Assembly: GCA_963942565.1 (NCBI GenBank)
Contig: OZ012694.1
Span: forward strand, 21,206,856 to 21,270,855
DNA: 64,000 nucleotides
Direction of reading: 5' to 3'
Source: Maea johnstoni
Lineage: Eukaryota; Annelida; Polychaeta; Spionida; Magelonidae
Below the pieces are notes generated by a model, which was not told the DNA's origin, did not search any database, and saw only the letters and a program-made list of their open reading frames with translations. A program made the position numbers and the translations under genes. Positions within the stretch are counted from its first letter, which is position 1. Each line of letters starts with the position of its first letter. Below are positions 1 through 27,306 of this stretch, piece after piece.

Positions 1-1292
1 GTATAACTCGCCAAATATAGTGAATGTTGAAAGAGATTGGAAAAGTAATTGTTATAAGTCTAACAGAAAAAAAAAACTTTTATTCAAATATTTTCTTTTG
101 CTTTGTCACCGGGATATTTCCAAAGTGGTCAGGCCCTGAGTACGTTATAGCAGAGAGATACATCTCCTACTACTCCCAGGTTATAGACATAAAGTGGGTT
201 AAAGTCCCCGCGAAAAGATGGAAGACATGATAGTGGACTTACATTGAAGGTGCACTCGTGCGTGTATAGGGATTACGTGTATGCCCTAGCCCATAGAAAC
301 ACAAACAGCATGTAGGCCGGAAATAATTCTCATGTGCTGTTACCCTTATTCGTGGACTGACGCCGATAAATACTGTCCACGCCCCCGTAACGACCCCTCA
401 AATTAACCCTCTTTTGGGGGCTTTGTCTTGATGTTAACAGTCCTTCAAAGGCACTGCATGGGCATTCGCTTAAGGTGGCTTATGGTGTTGGTTTGTGAAT
501 ATATATAGGATCACTTAAGGTTTTTTGCATAGGTTAAGTGTTACATATATTTGGGTATACTGAAGCTTTCAGAATTTTAATTTCGATTCTTATTTTACCG
601 ATCAAGTCTGATCGGCAAATGAAAAACGTCGGTAAATTATAAGGATTTACAGTAGCTTACACACATTTTCCCATTATTAGACAAATTATGACTGCCTAAG
701 CCCTCACTTATCAGAATAACATACCAAGTATTAGAGAATCTGATGGGGGATTTAGGTAGAGCAAGTTCTTGACTCTTTCTATATAAGAAATTTCTCCGAA
801 GTATGGCCGTTTCAAACGCGTATTTTGGTATCATTGAAGGTGGCATACGTATAGCTAAGAGTAATACTGAGCGAAGGCTGTCTAATTGTTTTAAATTTCG
901 ACTTTGTTCAAAGGTTATGCAATCTAAGAGTTGAAAAAGCAATCGTTTCTCACCTCAAAAAATATCCGAAAGAAATGGTTATAAAAATTGAATGGAGCAG
1001 ATAATAGAATAAAATAAGATACTCTAAAATGTGTACTGATATTTCCTCCAAATCTGTGACATAGGATGGTCCTCGGTCAATACTTGTTGATAGCCTTTAG
1101 AATATGTAAAAGTCTCAAAATGACCATATACGTGCAAAATAACCTTATAAGCCACCTCAAGCTCTGGGCGGGGCTCTGGGGTAGCATCAGGGAGCGGCAT
1201 TGCCCAGTCATCAATCGGTCCAGTGGTCTAGGAACGTACCCTTGCTGATTTGACATTATTACACCCACCAACCCCACACACACACCCATACG

Positions 1293-1340
<48 letters not shown>

Positions 1341-1570
1341 GAAAACCCACACACACTTTCAATTACATGCCGCGGGATTCGTGCATTACTCACCTAACAC
1401 TGTATTGGGAGAAAAATGGTCTAAAGACAATCAATCAAATAGCCAATCAATAAAAGCATATTCTAGTGAAAACGATGCCCAGTCTATTACGCACGGAGAA
1501 CCAGCCAATGTGAATAATAGATAAAATTTGAAATTTCATGCATCGCTACTTTTCCTGCAACTTAAGGCTA
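1..1570. other. Gene-less stretch
   Basis: I see no exon with homology I recognise. The short ORFs here have no recognisable product and no convincing splice context. The only notable sequence is the CA microsatellite near 1280-1335. Confidence 0.5.
1278..1335. repeat. (CA)n microsatellite
   Basis: An imperfect CACCCA-type start is followed by an uninterrupted run of CA dinucleotides. Confidence 0.97.
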
Positions 1571-1577
1571 CGCATGA

Positions 1578-1755
1578 CTGGTAAGTTGTTAACTTTGAAG
1601 ATAACCCTGTCCAGGAAAACCACCACCTTGTCCAAGTCACTGACAACTCTCTAACAACGCCTAAACTTTCGGTTACCACATGCAGTGGTGAAACACGAAG
1701 AGCAGTCCGTACGCTATACGTTAGACCGTTCAGCCCTGATGGCAGCTTCGGCACT
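1578..1755 (-). repeat. tRNA-derived SINE copy
   Basis: On the minus strand a tRNA-like head (a degraded form of the TGGCCGAGTGG A-box region, then CACTGC) is followed by a body shared with copies near 39770-39920 and 50015-50107, recognisable by words such as AAGTCACTG and CCAGG..AAACCACCACC. It is old and diverged. Confidence 0.6.
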
Positions 1756-2020
1756 GTTTATTACATACTTAAAGGAGCCAGCCTAGTTGTTTTCCTATAC
1801 AGTGTAAATAGAGCAGACGGGAGCAAAAGGAATCATAATTCTCGCTCTCCCTGGGCGGTCTCGCGTGATCTTCAATTACGAAGTTTAATTTTTCCATGGA
1901 CTCAACCATATCATGGTTGTCAGAATGCCAACAAGTAGCGTGCCTGTCCCCAGGCATTTTACACCCAAGTTTACTCACGTGTATGTAAAGACAGGCTAAC
2001 AATGAAACTAAGTGTGCTGT

Positions 2021-2438
<418 letters not shown>

Positions 2439-2563
2439 GGGCCTGAAACAGGGTATATTTCCTTGGCCTTGTCCCGATGTTGTTGTTTTGCTTAAAATAG
2501 CATCTGCCTGCGTGGGTGGATAGGCACTATGACAAAATATTTACCTGTAAACCAATGCAGGCT

Positions 2564-2589
2564 AGTACTAGCACTACTACTACTACATG

Positions 2590-2666
<77 letters not shown>

Positions 2667-2684
2667 TTACTACTACTACTACAC
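2564..2684. repeat. (ACT)n microsatellite
   Basis: About 120 bp of ACT trinucleotides with rare variants. The poly-Ser/Thr/Leu frames across it are not genes. Confidence 0.97.
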
Positions 2685-3189
2685 ATACTTCCATGGTTCA
2701 TATTCCCTTCAGGTATAAAAATAGCCATCACCCCAGCCCAAAGGCCAGTACTTGTATTGCCTTCTAACGACTTTTAACAACCACCGGCTGGTAACATGAA
2801 GCATTCTCCTGCAGTTCTCCCCCAGAAGAGTCCCATTCTATTTATAGATTCTCCTGGCCATAGACATGTGGACTCATCTAGTATAAGTTGAACGCCTTTG
2901 TCCCATAAGCCTTTGATTGTAGTTTATACCATATGCAGGCCCTACAGTGCGCTGCTGGCATTGCTGTTTCGGAGTGATACTTATTTTACGCGGTAATTTT
3001 AGTGGCCTCGCTTGGGTCCTAAAATTTGGGAAATTTCATTAAATAGATAATTACTATTTTAGGACACCAATTTGAACTTATATAAAAAGACTCGCACAGG
3101 TTGTAGCAGAATAACACAGTCGAAATTGACAATGATTTTGTATATATAAACCCCTCACCCGTGATTTAAAACGACAAATCTAACATGTG

Positions 3190-3306
3190 ACAGTCATCAA
3201 CCTGACCAACAACAAATAACTCACATTTCCATTTGATTCCTATAGCGGTGAGAAGCAGCGAGCAGTCAGTGGTAACGCCTTAGACCACTCAGCTGTCATG
3301 CAGGCC
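3190..3306 (-). repeat. tRNA-derived SINE copy, 3' neighbour of a TTAA MITE
   Basis: Contains GCGAGCAGTCAGTGGTAACG followed by CCTTAGACCACTCAG, the reverse complement of a Ser/Leu-type tRNA head (CTGAGTGGTCTAAGG). It ends directly against the TTAA of the MITE at 3307. Confidence 0.7.
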
Positions 3307-3516
3307 TTAACCCCTATGCTGCTGGTGGCGAATTTGGCCGATATAAAATGATGCAAAAAAGAAATTACTGAAACCCTGGCACATGGGTACTCATCTGAAA
3401 GTATACTCTGCAAAAGCTATCCAATAAGACAACATGACAGGGTTTCGATGCTTTTCAAAAAAATCGTTTCGTTCTAGTGCTCTGGACGATAGAAGCCTCA
3501 GCATTGGAAGGGTTAA
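3307..3516 (+). mobile_element. TTAA MITE family 1, copy 1
   Basis: About 210 bp bounded by TTAA, starting TTAACCCCTATGCTGCTGGT and ending CAGCATTGGAAGGGTTAA. The ends form an imperfect inverted repeat (TTAACCCTT..ATGCTG). TTAA targets and CCCTT-like ends suit a piggyBac-like non-autonomous element. Confidence 0.8.
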
Positions 3517-3656
3517 AGGGAGATAAAAGAAATCCCAAATACAAGCCATGTCAACAAATAAGGAAGGTAATGCCATCCCAGAATACGTGGTGAGGGGAGC
3601 AATATTGAAGTGATTCACCTATGAATGGCCTCGAAAATCGTGGCCAGTGGAGCATA

Positions 3657-3932
3657 CCGACATTCAGGCCAGTGTAAACATGATGGTACGCTTGAAAGGG
3701 CTTTAAATTGGAAAACTGATACATATGTAGTAGCCTTCTCAGGCTAGAGGTTGAAGTGGATTAAAATGTGTTCACCTTTACTGTAATTGAGACCAAATTG
3801 TGACTAGTCAGTCACTTGTTAATCGTAAACCGGAGTACCAGTACTGTCTAACGCCAGGTCAATGCAACTTCCACACACCAAACGCTAGCTTCAGGATATC
3901 TCCACTTCTACTGCCATATCTAGATTAAATCA
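3657..3932. repeat. Direct duplication, left copy (about 275 bp)
   Basis: Aligns with 4276-4550 in the same orientation with scattered substitutions and small indels. Shared words include AGTAAACATGATG, TAGAGGTTGAAGTGGATTAA and ATCGTAAACCGGA. A fragment of the same unit recurs near 5108-5145. Confidence 0.85.
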
Positions 3933-4275
3933 AGATTATGAATGAATGAATAAGTGTTTAAAGGCACATCGACACACAAATGTCATTTAGTGCCATAAGA
4001 TATTAGCAAAAATGGTTCTTTGTCATTGTTGAAGAACAATGACAAAGCATATTTATTCTATGTGAAAGAAGAAAAAGAGGGAGAGTAGGTCCAAAGAGGA
4101 CCAAGGGATATTTTAGATGCAGAGTATCCATAGACAGATCCACACATCCCCCTTCTTTTAGACAGCTTAGGGTTCCTCTGGAGGTGCCAACTCCTATTGC
4201 CGACCATAAGGTGTGCCACTTGCAGGGATAAATCATGAGTTACACGTTGCATGTGGATGGAGAAGCGGGGTTGCG

Positions 4276-4550
4276 ACATTCGGGCCAGAGTAAACATGAT
4301 GATACGCTTGGAAGGACCTACATAATGGAAAACTGATACATATATATGTAGCCTTCACAGACTAGAGGTTGAAGTGGATTAAATTGTATTCACCTTTTCT
4401 GTCAATGAGACTAAATCGTGACTAGTCACGTGTTGATCGTAAACCGGATCACCAATGTATACCCCAGGTCATTGCAACTTCCATACACAACCACAACGCT
4501 AGCTGCGGGATATCGTCATTTCTTCTGCCATACTTAGGGTAAATCATGAG
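4276..4550. repeat. Direct duplication, right copy (about 275 bp)
   Basis: Partner of 3657-3932, about 620 bp downstream. No coding potential recognised in either copy. Confidence 0.85.
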
Positions 4551-4559
4551 TTGCCAATT

Positions 4560-4700
4560 GTATATGGTGAAGGAAACCCGGAGGCCTTAGCTCAAGTAAC
4601 TGGCACCTTGCTCACATGCCCCGGTCGGTACTTGGTGGAGGTGAGAGAAAGCGAGAGGTCGATGGACTGTACCTTAGACTGACTATTCAGTCATAACAGC
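4560..4700 (-). repeat. tRNA-derived SINE copy
   Basis: Shows AAGTAACTGGCACC, CTCACATGCC and a tRNA-head remnant (GCGAGAGGTCGATGGACTG, then CCTTAGACTGACTATTCAG). It has the same order of blocks as the copies at 3190 and 55748. Confidence 0.65.
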
Positions 4701-7700
4701 AGACTTGGCCAAGAGCAATCATTTTTTTACCTTTTTAATAAATCAAACATGAAAACTATATGTTGAAATTTAAAAATATGAAAACTTAAATCTGTGTCGA
4801 CCCTGATTTAGTTATGATATTGCTCACCAGGTAGCCCACTTTGGGATATTTGCTGTTGTGTTGCTTGATTCTGACTAACCAGTGACCACTAACGACGCCA
4901 TCTATCACCGGCAAAAGGCACTAAGTTACAGACATTCAGAAAAAAGTAAAAACTAGAACAGAGAAACGCAGTATCTAAGGAAATCAAGGACTACGAGGTA
5001 GTCTACAGCAGACTAGATTAGGCATGATGATAACAAACAGTTCTGGTAATGTCGCACATATATACGTGGTCATGTTACACAATATTTAGGTAATTCATGA
5101 CCTGAAAGTGGCCTCTAAAATCGTTGGCAGTGGAGCATACCTATATTGAGAGCTGTATAAATTACTAAATACGACGAATTATGGTGCCCCATAATTAATG
5201 ATAGGCTACCGAGCTTGTATCCGAATACGATAGACTCTCGGCATAAAATCTTAGATATTCAGACTTATGCGGTGCCAAAAAAATAAAGTAGGTTTTTATG
5301 TAGTTTGTACGAACAGAGAGCGGTTACCATCCAATAACTAACCTACTTTTATACAGGCCGAGAATTTTTGTGTGTACAAATAAGCGAGGATGTATTTGCA
5401 ACATTTGGGAAAACTAGTAACTTGAAATTATCGTACATAGGACAAATGATCAGTAACACTCCTCGTTTTCGCATTTCATTTAGTTTTATCCTCTATGGTG
5501 AAAATCCAAAAATGGAAATACTCAGTGGACGATAATAAAGCTGGTGCGGGACTCTTTTTTTTTTTATAATTTATTGTTCCAATATAAACATGCATATATG
5601 TACAACACAGTATTCAAGTATAAAACAGTAAGTATACAGGTAAATATTATGGTAATTGTATAGGCTAGTTATTTACTAACCGCCGTCTCATTAAATCAAC
5701 TGTAGGTTTTGAAAAATTGAGGACCATTTGCCTATTGCCTTTTCAGGTTCACCGTGTATCGTTCCAAGGTAAATGTCTAGGTCCATGTGACTGGTGCGGG
5801 CACTCTTAATGCATTGTTAGGTACTCACATTTGAGCCCTTTTACCTCCACGTTTATACCTCCACTCTTAAAACAGATAATTCACAAATAATATCACATGT
5901 ACAAGTTCTGAATGACCAATAGGGGAATTTCCTTCTTCTATGGGTATTTCATTATCATATCGGTAAAAAGTATCCGTGGTCACTTGACGCTCTTTGTAGT
6001 TTTCAAAAATGAGAATTAATCTGTGCATAGTCAATTCTTCACCAAAGGGACGTGCACACATATATGGAGATATTAAAATAGTGACAGAAATATTCTATTC
6101 CAAACTGAATCAAAATAGGAGAAACATTTAGATGATGTAATAGATATTGAGTATATGAAAACCTGTTTTAGACTTTGTATAATGATACAACAGAGTGTGC
6201 ATATCTAAGATACATTCAATTTAAGATATTGCGTACTAGGCTAGTAATGTAATTACTTTCATTTAAAATGGGAAACGTAATTTCTGTTTGGCCATCTAAG
6301 GTACAAAAGTGGATATATTCAATCTTTTTATGCTATGGGAGTATTAGACAAGATGTTGATAATCGCCATATATCATATACATGTATCTATATTATTATTA
6401 TCATCATCATCATCATTATTAATATTATTATTATTATTGTCAGGAATGAGATTAAAGGAAGTACATCACCAACTTTACTAGAATTTATTCTTGATAGGTG
6501 ACCAATTTCTTTACAATCCACTTTTTACCGATTTGAATTTGGAGCAGACAGATGGTTTGACGACTTTAAAACAAGTGGAGTTATATTTGAAAAACATTTT
6601 TGGAGAAGGCTGGTTCAACACAGAGAAAAAACGAATTTCGGTCCGATGCCTTTCAATGTATTGCTTATTTATCAAAATAAATTTCATTTGTGTGAATAAG
6701 CTCAATAGAATTCGCCAAATATCACAATTGATTCTACATGTACTTACGCTCTGGTTGAGTTTCTTTCTCATCCGCAAGTGCATCATTGTGGCGAGTGTGG
6801 TTTATCTTATAAAATGGGCAGGCAAAATCTGACCGACTTGGGCGAAGTCCGCCTTATGCGTTCACTTGGTTTAAATGGAGGGTGGATGAGGACTAAATAT
6901 TTTGTCCGAAGGCTAGTCGACGAAAATCCGAGTAAGGCGATTCCGAGGTAGTAGAGTTTTCTTATATCGTTCTTTTATCTGTTTTCTTTACATCAAAATT
7001 TTCATCCAATGTATGAACGTACTTCTTTGAATGGTGCGCATGTAATTGCGCCTACCGCATAACCCTATTCACAACAACTCGCGGTATACGGGTTGCTCCA
7101 GAAATGTAATGATGCCTAAAGAATTGCCTATTTAACACCTTTATTCCTGAAGCGACATATACAATGACTACCGGTATTACTGAGATAAATTCCAGACAAG
7201 CAATTATTTCTTGGAACACAGTTGAAGGAGAAGGTTAATCTGATACTGACCATCACCTCTCCCTCCATTTATTTTGAAAATTTAGTATTTACAAAAAAAA
7301 TGTTTTCACAAGTATCGTAAAACCAGACACCTTCTTAAGGTGCTCTAGGAATGAATAAAACCCACTTGGTCAAAACATGTAAATAAGAAGTCGTCCTATT
7401 TGAGAGACAAGCCTACTTCCAATGTCATCTTGAAAATATTGGTTGTATTTGCTAGATACTCTGAAAGTTGTGAGGTAGCCTACAGTTGTCTGATATCTAA
7501 AGAGTTTTTTTGTATATCCTTAAAGTGTTCATATATCCAAAAAGGAATTGTTCAAATTGTCTTGAAAGATGACTGATATTTTAAATTTGGCAGATATCCT
7601 ATGTACAAGTTGTTGGGTATCCTTAACGTTATCACATATCATGGAAATGCTCAGAAATGCTGAGGATTGCCAGACAATCAAACAGTTAAACGTAAATGGG

Positions 7701-8240
7701 AAATAAGCCTTACATACTTATTTGTTAAATTAGCAACAACTAAGATGGTGGTGGTGTTGTTGTTGTTGTTGTAAACACGATGGGTCAATCCTAAAGGGTA
7801 ATATATTGTTCGAAGAAAAACCTCTGATCATTTTGATGGTCTGTAGTGATTTTCTTGCAATATGGAAAAGGTAATAGAAAGGCCCCTAAATTCTCCCCTG
7901 ACAAGTGCCAAGGTAAGCATCAAGACGAGGAATTATTGCACTTTATATCATAGGTACCTCTATTATTCTACCCCTTTTATTGAATACGAGGTGGTGCTTA
8001 ATTTACTATTCAGCAAAACAATCTCATTCGTGTACTCTTTCATCGAATCTCCATTACCAATAGCAAAAGCATTTCATATACTAGTAGCGGAGAATAAGAA
8101 ACGTTTTAAATCCCAATGAGTATTTGTTTCCATGCTTCATGAATGAACTAGATGGCATCCTTGATTACCTCCATTATATAGAGTATATATTACCGTCATA
8201 CAATGTTCCATTAATTAACCGTCGAGGATATATTTTGGGA
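4701..8240. other. Gene-less stretch
   Basis: Several short ORFs occur (for example minus 5867-6061 and plus 6491-6832), but none matches a family I recognise and none is joined by convincing splice sites. The sequence is AT-rich with no strong repeat structure apart from a short ATC/ATT run near 6394-6440. Confidence 0.45.
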
Positions 8241-8329
8241 GCATACTTTCCAGGAGAAGGGTGCAATGTACCCCGACGAATGAGGTCATTTATAATGATA
8301 ATAGATTTAGCACCAAATCCAGGTATGGT

Positions 8330-8600
8330 CAAAATAAGCCCCTAGTGGTGATAGGTGTAACTAAAATAGGCACCCTACAAGAACACATTCATTTTCAACG
8401 TTTTCGTAGTGCTCATAGCAGGAACTAAAACAGAACTAGTTAATAAGATCTCACATTCATATGGTTGCCTGATGATGATAAGAGGAATTAAAATACATGT
8501 AGTTGCCCCTAGTGGTAAAAGGAGGAACTAAAAGTGAACTCATGAGAATACACATTCATATTCAATGTTCTCCTGGTGGCGATCAGGGATTGCCCAGACA
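8330..8600. repeat. Diverged tandem repeat, about 3 units
   Basis: The phrase CCCCTAGTGGT, then (A/G)GG..GAACTAAAA and CACATTCAT, recurs at about 8340, 8410 and 8510 with strong divergence. No coding potential recognised. Confidence 0.5.
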
Positions 8601-10824
8601 GGGGTCAGGAAGACATGTCAACTCCCAAACACCAGGATATATTTCAAATGTTTCATTCATACAAGACCATAGGTACATTAAATAATGTGAGGAAGGAAAC
8701 TTATTGTTGTTATGTCAATATACAAGGTTGGCCTGATTATTCTTGTGAATCGGGCTTCTAATTTCTGACCCCCCAAATTTCACAAAACCTCACTTTTGAT
8801 TCCCTGTTTCCAAATCTTGAGCAAGACCCTGGCACTGGTGGTAGGATATCTCAAAGATCCAACTTAACTTAGGACCGCTTTAGTATCTTATCGCAAAATT
8901 TGAAACTTCTATAGCAAAATAGCATTTTTATTTATTGCCACAGGTGGCATAAGATCGGGTAACATTTTCCTACCAGGTAGTGCACAAGTTCCTAAGTAAT
9001 TTACGCATAAACTAAACACTCATGAACCATTATCTACACAGGTCCCTGTTGCTCTAAAGCTAATGAGAGAGCAATTTTGCACCTGTATCCCTGACCCCAA
9101 AGTCTTAACTGCTTAGATGATTGGTTTTATTCATCTAAGGATTTAGGGGGTAATAGGATTATGTGCTCGTTACATAGGAAGTCAGAGGTCGCTTTTAAGG
9201 GAGGCATGTTTGACTAATAGTCAATTTGTTCATACTTCAATTACACTTATCAAACACCGACAAGTTGTGACAGCATTCCACTTTGACAGATATTATTCTA
9301 ATCTCTGTTGCCTGCTGTATTCAGATTATCCATTACATTCCAGCTAGTATGTGCCGAAAAGTCAGTGTGGCGACAGCATGCTAGTGCAAGAAAAACAAAA
9401 CAACACACTTATTTTTCCAGTTTTTTATTGGCAGTCCATTGCCTAGAGTGTTCCTGGCACAGGATGCTTCCGCTTGGTCTCCATGGATAGCAGTGACAGT
9501 GAAAAATCTTACCAATCTGAGATTCACAATCAGAATCTTACACACTCTACACAGATAGCATGGGGTGCCCCACACACACAGAGCCAAGGGAGGGAGAGCA
9601 GGGCGATAGAGGCTCCTGACTCACTTATTACAAAGATCCACATTTGTATACTTGTATGCATATCCGGATGTATGAGGGAAATAGTGAGGCAAAGTTAGCC
9701 ATGCTAGTTCAGGTCAAGCAGGATGCCAGGAGGTCTTTTGGGCAAGAGTGACAATGATATTCCAAAGCTATGTACCAATTTCTGCTCTTTTTTGATCTCC
9801 AAATATACAAAGGCCATGATTACTTACAGTACCTTTTCATGATTATCAATGTGCATCAATTGACATTCAAATTTGTCATTTTTATAAAAAAATAACATTT
9901 TTATTTCAATCATATTATTGGTTCCAGAATTATTTAAGAAGCTTTCAGAGTCATCTCAATTTCTATACATTGAGTAATGTACTAAATAAAATCATTTTAA
10001 TGACTTCTAAAAGCATTCAGTTTCAGATGATCGAGTCATGAAAAAAGCTTCATAATCTTTGAATAGAGCTGTTCAAATTGGATCATGATTCTTGTATTAT
10101 TTTGATATTAAACCTTTAAAAAAATCTCAATAGGTTGTGTGCAAGATTCCTCGGACAAGCTATTTTGGTATTTGATAGATGGAAAGCAACCGACCATGGT
10201 AAAAGCTACATAGAGCCTTCGGAAGCTGTGGTGTAGTTGATACTCCTTGGGGGTTTTCAGATTAGCATCGAAACACCTCGGGTATATCACATATACCACA
10301 GCTTCCTTGGAGGTCTATCTATCACAAACCCTTTAGAAGATGCTGTAAATGTGATATACCTGCAGGATTTATAAGTTTTACCACAAAAAAACCTACTATA
10401 TGGTATACCATATACACCATCGCTTCCTTGGGATGGTCTGTCTATCACACCAAATTCCATGTAGTCTGGTGCGAAGCCTTCAGCAATCTAGATAATGAAA
10501 TATGGCTCATACAATCAAACAACCCAGCTTAGGTACTCTAAAAAGTAACTAAGTACTTCTGCCTTTTTGCCTTATGTTATTCTTTTGTTCCAATTAAAAA
10601 TTGGAAAATCTGTAAGATCTTGAGAAAAACATTTTTTTCTGGAATAGCGAACTAATTTGTTATAGTACATCAGTCCCTTAGGAATGTTAACTAACTGTTT
10701 AGGCAACTACAGTTCTGCAACACAACACAGTAAAAACGTTACTTCAATTCAGACGTGTTAGTCTATATGAAACGAGCATTCCTGATAACTTGATTCAGAA
10801 TCAGTTGGTCTGCCACATTATACA
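8600..10824. other. Gene-less stretch
   Basis: No exon recognised. A short diverged duplication (GCTTCCTTGG followed by CTATC..TATCAC) occurs at about 10301-10325 and 10430-10450. Confidence 0.45.
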
Positions 10825-11044
10825 CAGGGCTTGACAATATCAAAAATATTCACCACTCAGCAAGGCATGATGCCTTTACCTTCTACCTTCCAATTTGCAT
10901 AAGTACAAAAATGTTACACAGTATTTGATAATTTACAAAAGATTCGCTGACCCAGCAGGAATTGATGCCAATGGATGTTATTAGCCCTTTCTTTTTTTTT
11001 TACTAGCCCTGGGCTAGTGGGCTACCTTTCATTGTCAAGCCCTG
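10825..11044. mobile_element. MITE with CAGGGCTTGACAAT terminal inverted repeats
   Basis: The left end CAGGGCTTGACAAT is repeated inverted at the right end (ATTGTCAAGCCCTG). Flanks are ATACA on the left and ATAAA on the right, a possible 5-bp target duplication with one mismatch. Related ends occur at 20850-21247 and 58580-58896, suggesting one CAGGG family. Confidence 0.75.
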
Positions 11045-11480
11045 ATAAAGAATGTTGATTGATGGAAAGTTCCCTTAAAGTAACGCAGAGATGAACCTTA
11101 CAAGTTATATGGTAGTGTACTGCAAAACAGCTTGATATATATGCAATTCATTTACTCTAAGTATACCACATATTAGCAAGAGGGTGCTTGGTCTAGTTCA
11201 AGATATCTACATACAACACTACATCACCATTAAAAGCAAAGAGTACCTGACTAACCCCATAAGACACAGCCCTCTCAGGCGGCAGAGAATAAAGGCTGAC
11301 ATCTTCGAAACCATAATGCACTTAGACAAATAGTCCAGCGAAACAAGTGTTATTATTTCTCATGAGAAAACATCCAAATATACATGATGCATTTTCAAAA
11401 TGCATCATGAATTTTCTCAGCTCTTTGCTTGATCGCCCAGAGATCGCAAAATGAAGGAGCTTAAAAAGCATGCAAAGTTG

Positions 11481-11690
11481 AGCACTTATGCTGCTGGTGG
11501 CTAATTTGGCAAAAAGAAAATGACGCAAAAACCTGAAAAAATGACCGAAACCCTGTCAAATGGGTACTCATGTAAGAATACTCAATGAGCTATTCAATGA
11601 ATACCAAAATGACAGGGTTTAGACGATTTTCAAAAATCTTTGCGTCCTTGTGCTTTGGTCGAAAGTAGTCCTAAGCACTGGAGAGATTAA
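11481..11690 (+). mobile_element. TTAA MITE family 1, copy 2
   Basis: Same order as the copy at 3307: CTTATGCTGCTGGTGGCTAA at the left, GACAGGGTTTAGA in the middle, and GCGTCCTTGTGCTTTGG then GATTAA at the right. It lies about 170 bp downstream of the GOT1 stop and may be part of its 3' UTR. Confidence 0.75.
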
Positions 11691-11862
11691 AGAAAAATGT
11701 GTTAAGCTGCTAGATAAGAAGCTTCTATAAGATGGCACTAGAGGGCACTGCGTATACCAACAGGGTAGGATAGGAGCGCAAGACAGGGGCAGACACAGTA
11801 TGTGACTGGTTTCAATATACTCCACAGCTAACTGATGAATCTGCTTCAGAGTGAATGGGGGT

Positions 11863-25847
<13,985 letters not shown>

Positions 25848-26104
25848 GTTGATGGGAAGTGAAGCGATGGAAGTTCTCTGCATCCAAGGTGACCTTGCTG
25901 GGGGTCAAAGTTCATCTGTCAAAATGGTATATTTCATCTGTAGGACTATAAAACGCAAAAGGTGTCACAGGTAAACACAAATATAAAGTTCTTATTCGAC
26001 CTCTTCAACTAGAACGAGTCAAGCACGCCTATAAACATCATTTTGAGGTGTTTGAAAATAGTGAATGTTCCGATTTGTAAGTGATCGTACGCAAAACAGC
26101 TAAA

Positions 26105-27306
26105 CGGGGGTTCTGTTGGCTACAAATGCAAACGTTTTGATGTATTTACTACTCTTGAGTCACTTACGGTCCATGCGGTCTTAAAACTCCCAGAAAGTAC
26201 TCCTGGATACGGGTTATATGCAGAGACTGGAATAATGCCAGCTGAACAACAAATATCTAAGAAGAAACTTCTCTTCCTACACAGAATACTAAGTGGGCCT
26301 CCGACAAAATTAATCAAACAGGTATATGACGAACAGAAAAAACTGGATATGCCTGGATGTTGGAATGAGGAGATAAAAATAATCAAACAGAAATACAACC
26401 TCGAGAAGTACAGTGATGAGGAGATAGGAAACCTCAGTAAATACTGCTGGAAGAAAACTGTTGATAGTGCAATTAAAATGAAGCTTCAAGTTGAGCTTGA
26501 AAGTATGAGGAAAGAGAAATCAAAAATTGCAAACATCATGACAGGATATGGTCACACAGAATTTTTAAAGTCACTTGTTACAACTTTCAACCCTCAAGAG
26601 CATGCTTAAACTCCTATATTAAGCTGCACGCCAGAGTATCGTATACTTCCTAAACTAAATATACCACTTTCTTGTAGTCATTTCCATGAAAACCGCTTTT
26701 ATACTCAATTTTCTGCTGCAAGTGGAAATCTGTATGGCTGTCACATCTAGCGTCAACACTCCATCGTATACTGCTACTAGCTGGCTGCATTTGACCCATA
26801 TAGATAAGGACCTGCACGCCAGTGCCGGCCAGGTGGGTAGCGTTCTCTAGGGAGTGCGAATGAAAGGAAGCATTGCTCCCAACCGTCCGGGCCACCACGG
26901 TACCGTGGTGGCCAGGACGGTTGGTACTGTGGCCATATCCTGTAATGATAGAAACATTTGAAAGGAAAGGGTACCTAACTGAACTAAAATCAGAGGATGC
27001 TAGAGTTGCAATTAAAAGCAGGCTGATGATGCTCAACCTCGCCACTAACTATAAGAACGGAAGGGCCAATTTGGACTGCCCCCTATGTGAGGAGGATGAA
27101 GACACTTTAGGTCACATGACTCGTTGTAAGAAGTATAGTCATCTAGACAGCAGCTTCTATACTGATGACCTATTCAGCAGTGAGACAGTGAATATACTCA
27201 AAGCGACTATAGCTATTAAGGATCGTATGCAGATACGAGCCCAGCTCCTGACCAATCAGTGAGCCTCCAGAAATTGGAGAAGGGAAACAAGAAAGAAAGA
27301 AAACCT
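26105..27306 (+). mobile_element. 5'-truncated LINE, C-terminal part of the reverse-transcriptase ORF
   Basis: The plus-strand frame 26118-26604 reads like the thumb/connection region of a non-LTR retrotransposon (TVHAVLKLPESTPGYGLYAE, then KKLLFLHRILSG and VYDEQKK). A second part, 26941-27262, carries the CCHC-type motif CPLCEEDEDTLGHMTRC near the C-terminus and a stop, followed by an A-rich tail (27283-27306). About 335 bp of foreign DNA (26605-26940) separates the parts. The style recalls the R4/Dong/Rex6 or CR1-like groups, but the clade cannot be fixed without the RT core. It is not functional. Confidence 0.75.
26881..26922. repeat. 42-bp palindrome without loop
   Basis: Two 21-bp arms (AACCGTCCGGGCCACCACGGT and its inverse) with a single mismatched pair and no spacer, lying inside the DNA that interrupts the LINE. 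It includes GGTACC at the centre. Confidence 0.9.

Noticed and set aside
5867-6832. Possible exons of an unknown gene (minus 5867-6061; plus 6491-6832)
   Set aside because: No homology recognised and no convincing paired splice sites; base composition resembles surrounding non-coding DNA.
26105-27306. LTR retroelement remnant
   Set aside because: The C-terminal CCHC after the RT region, A-rich tail, and lack of LTRs, protease or integrase fit a LINE.
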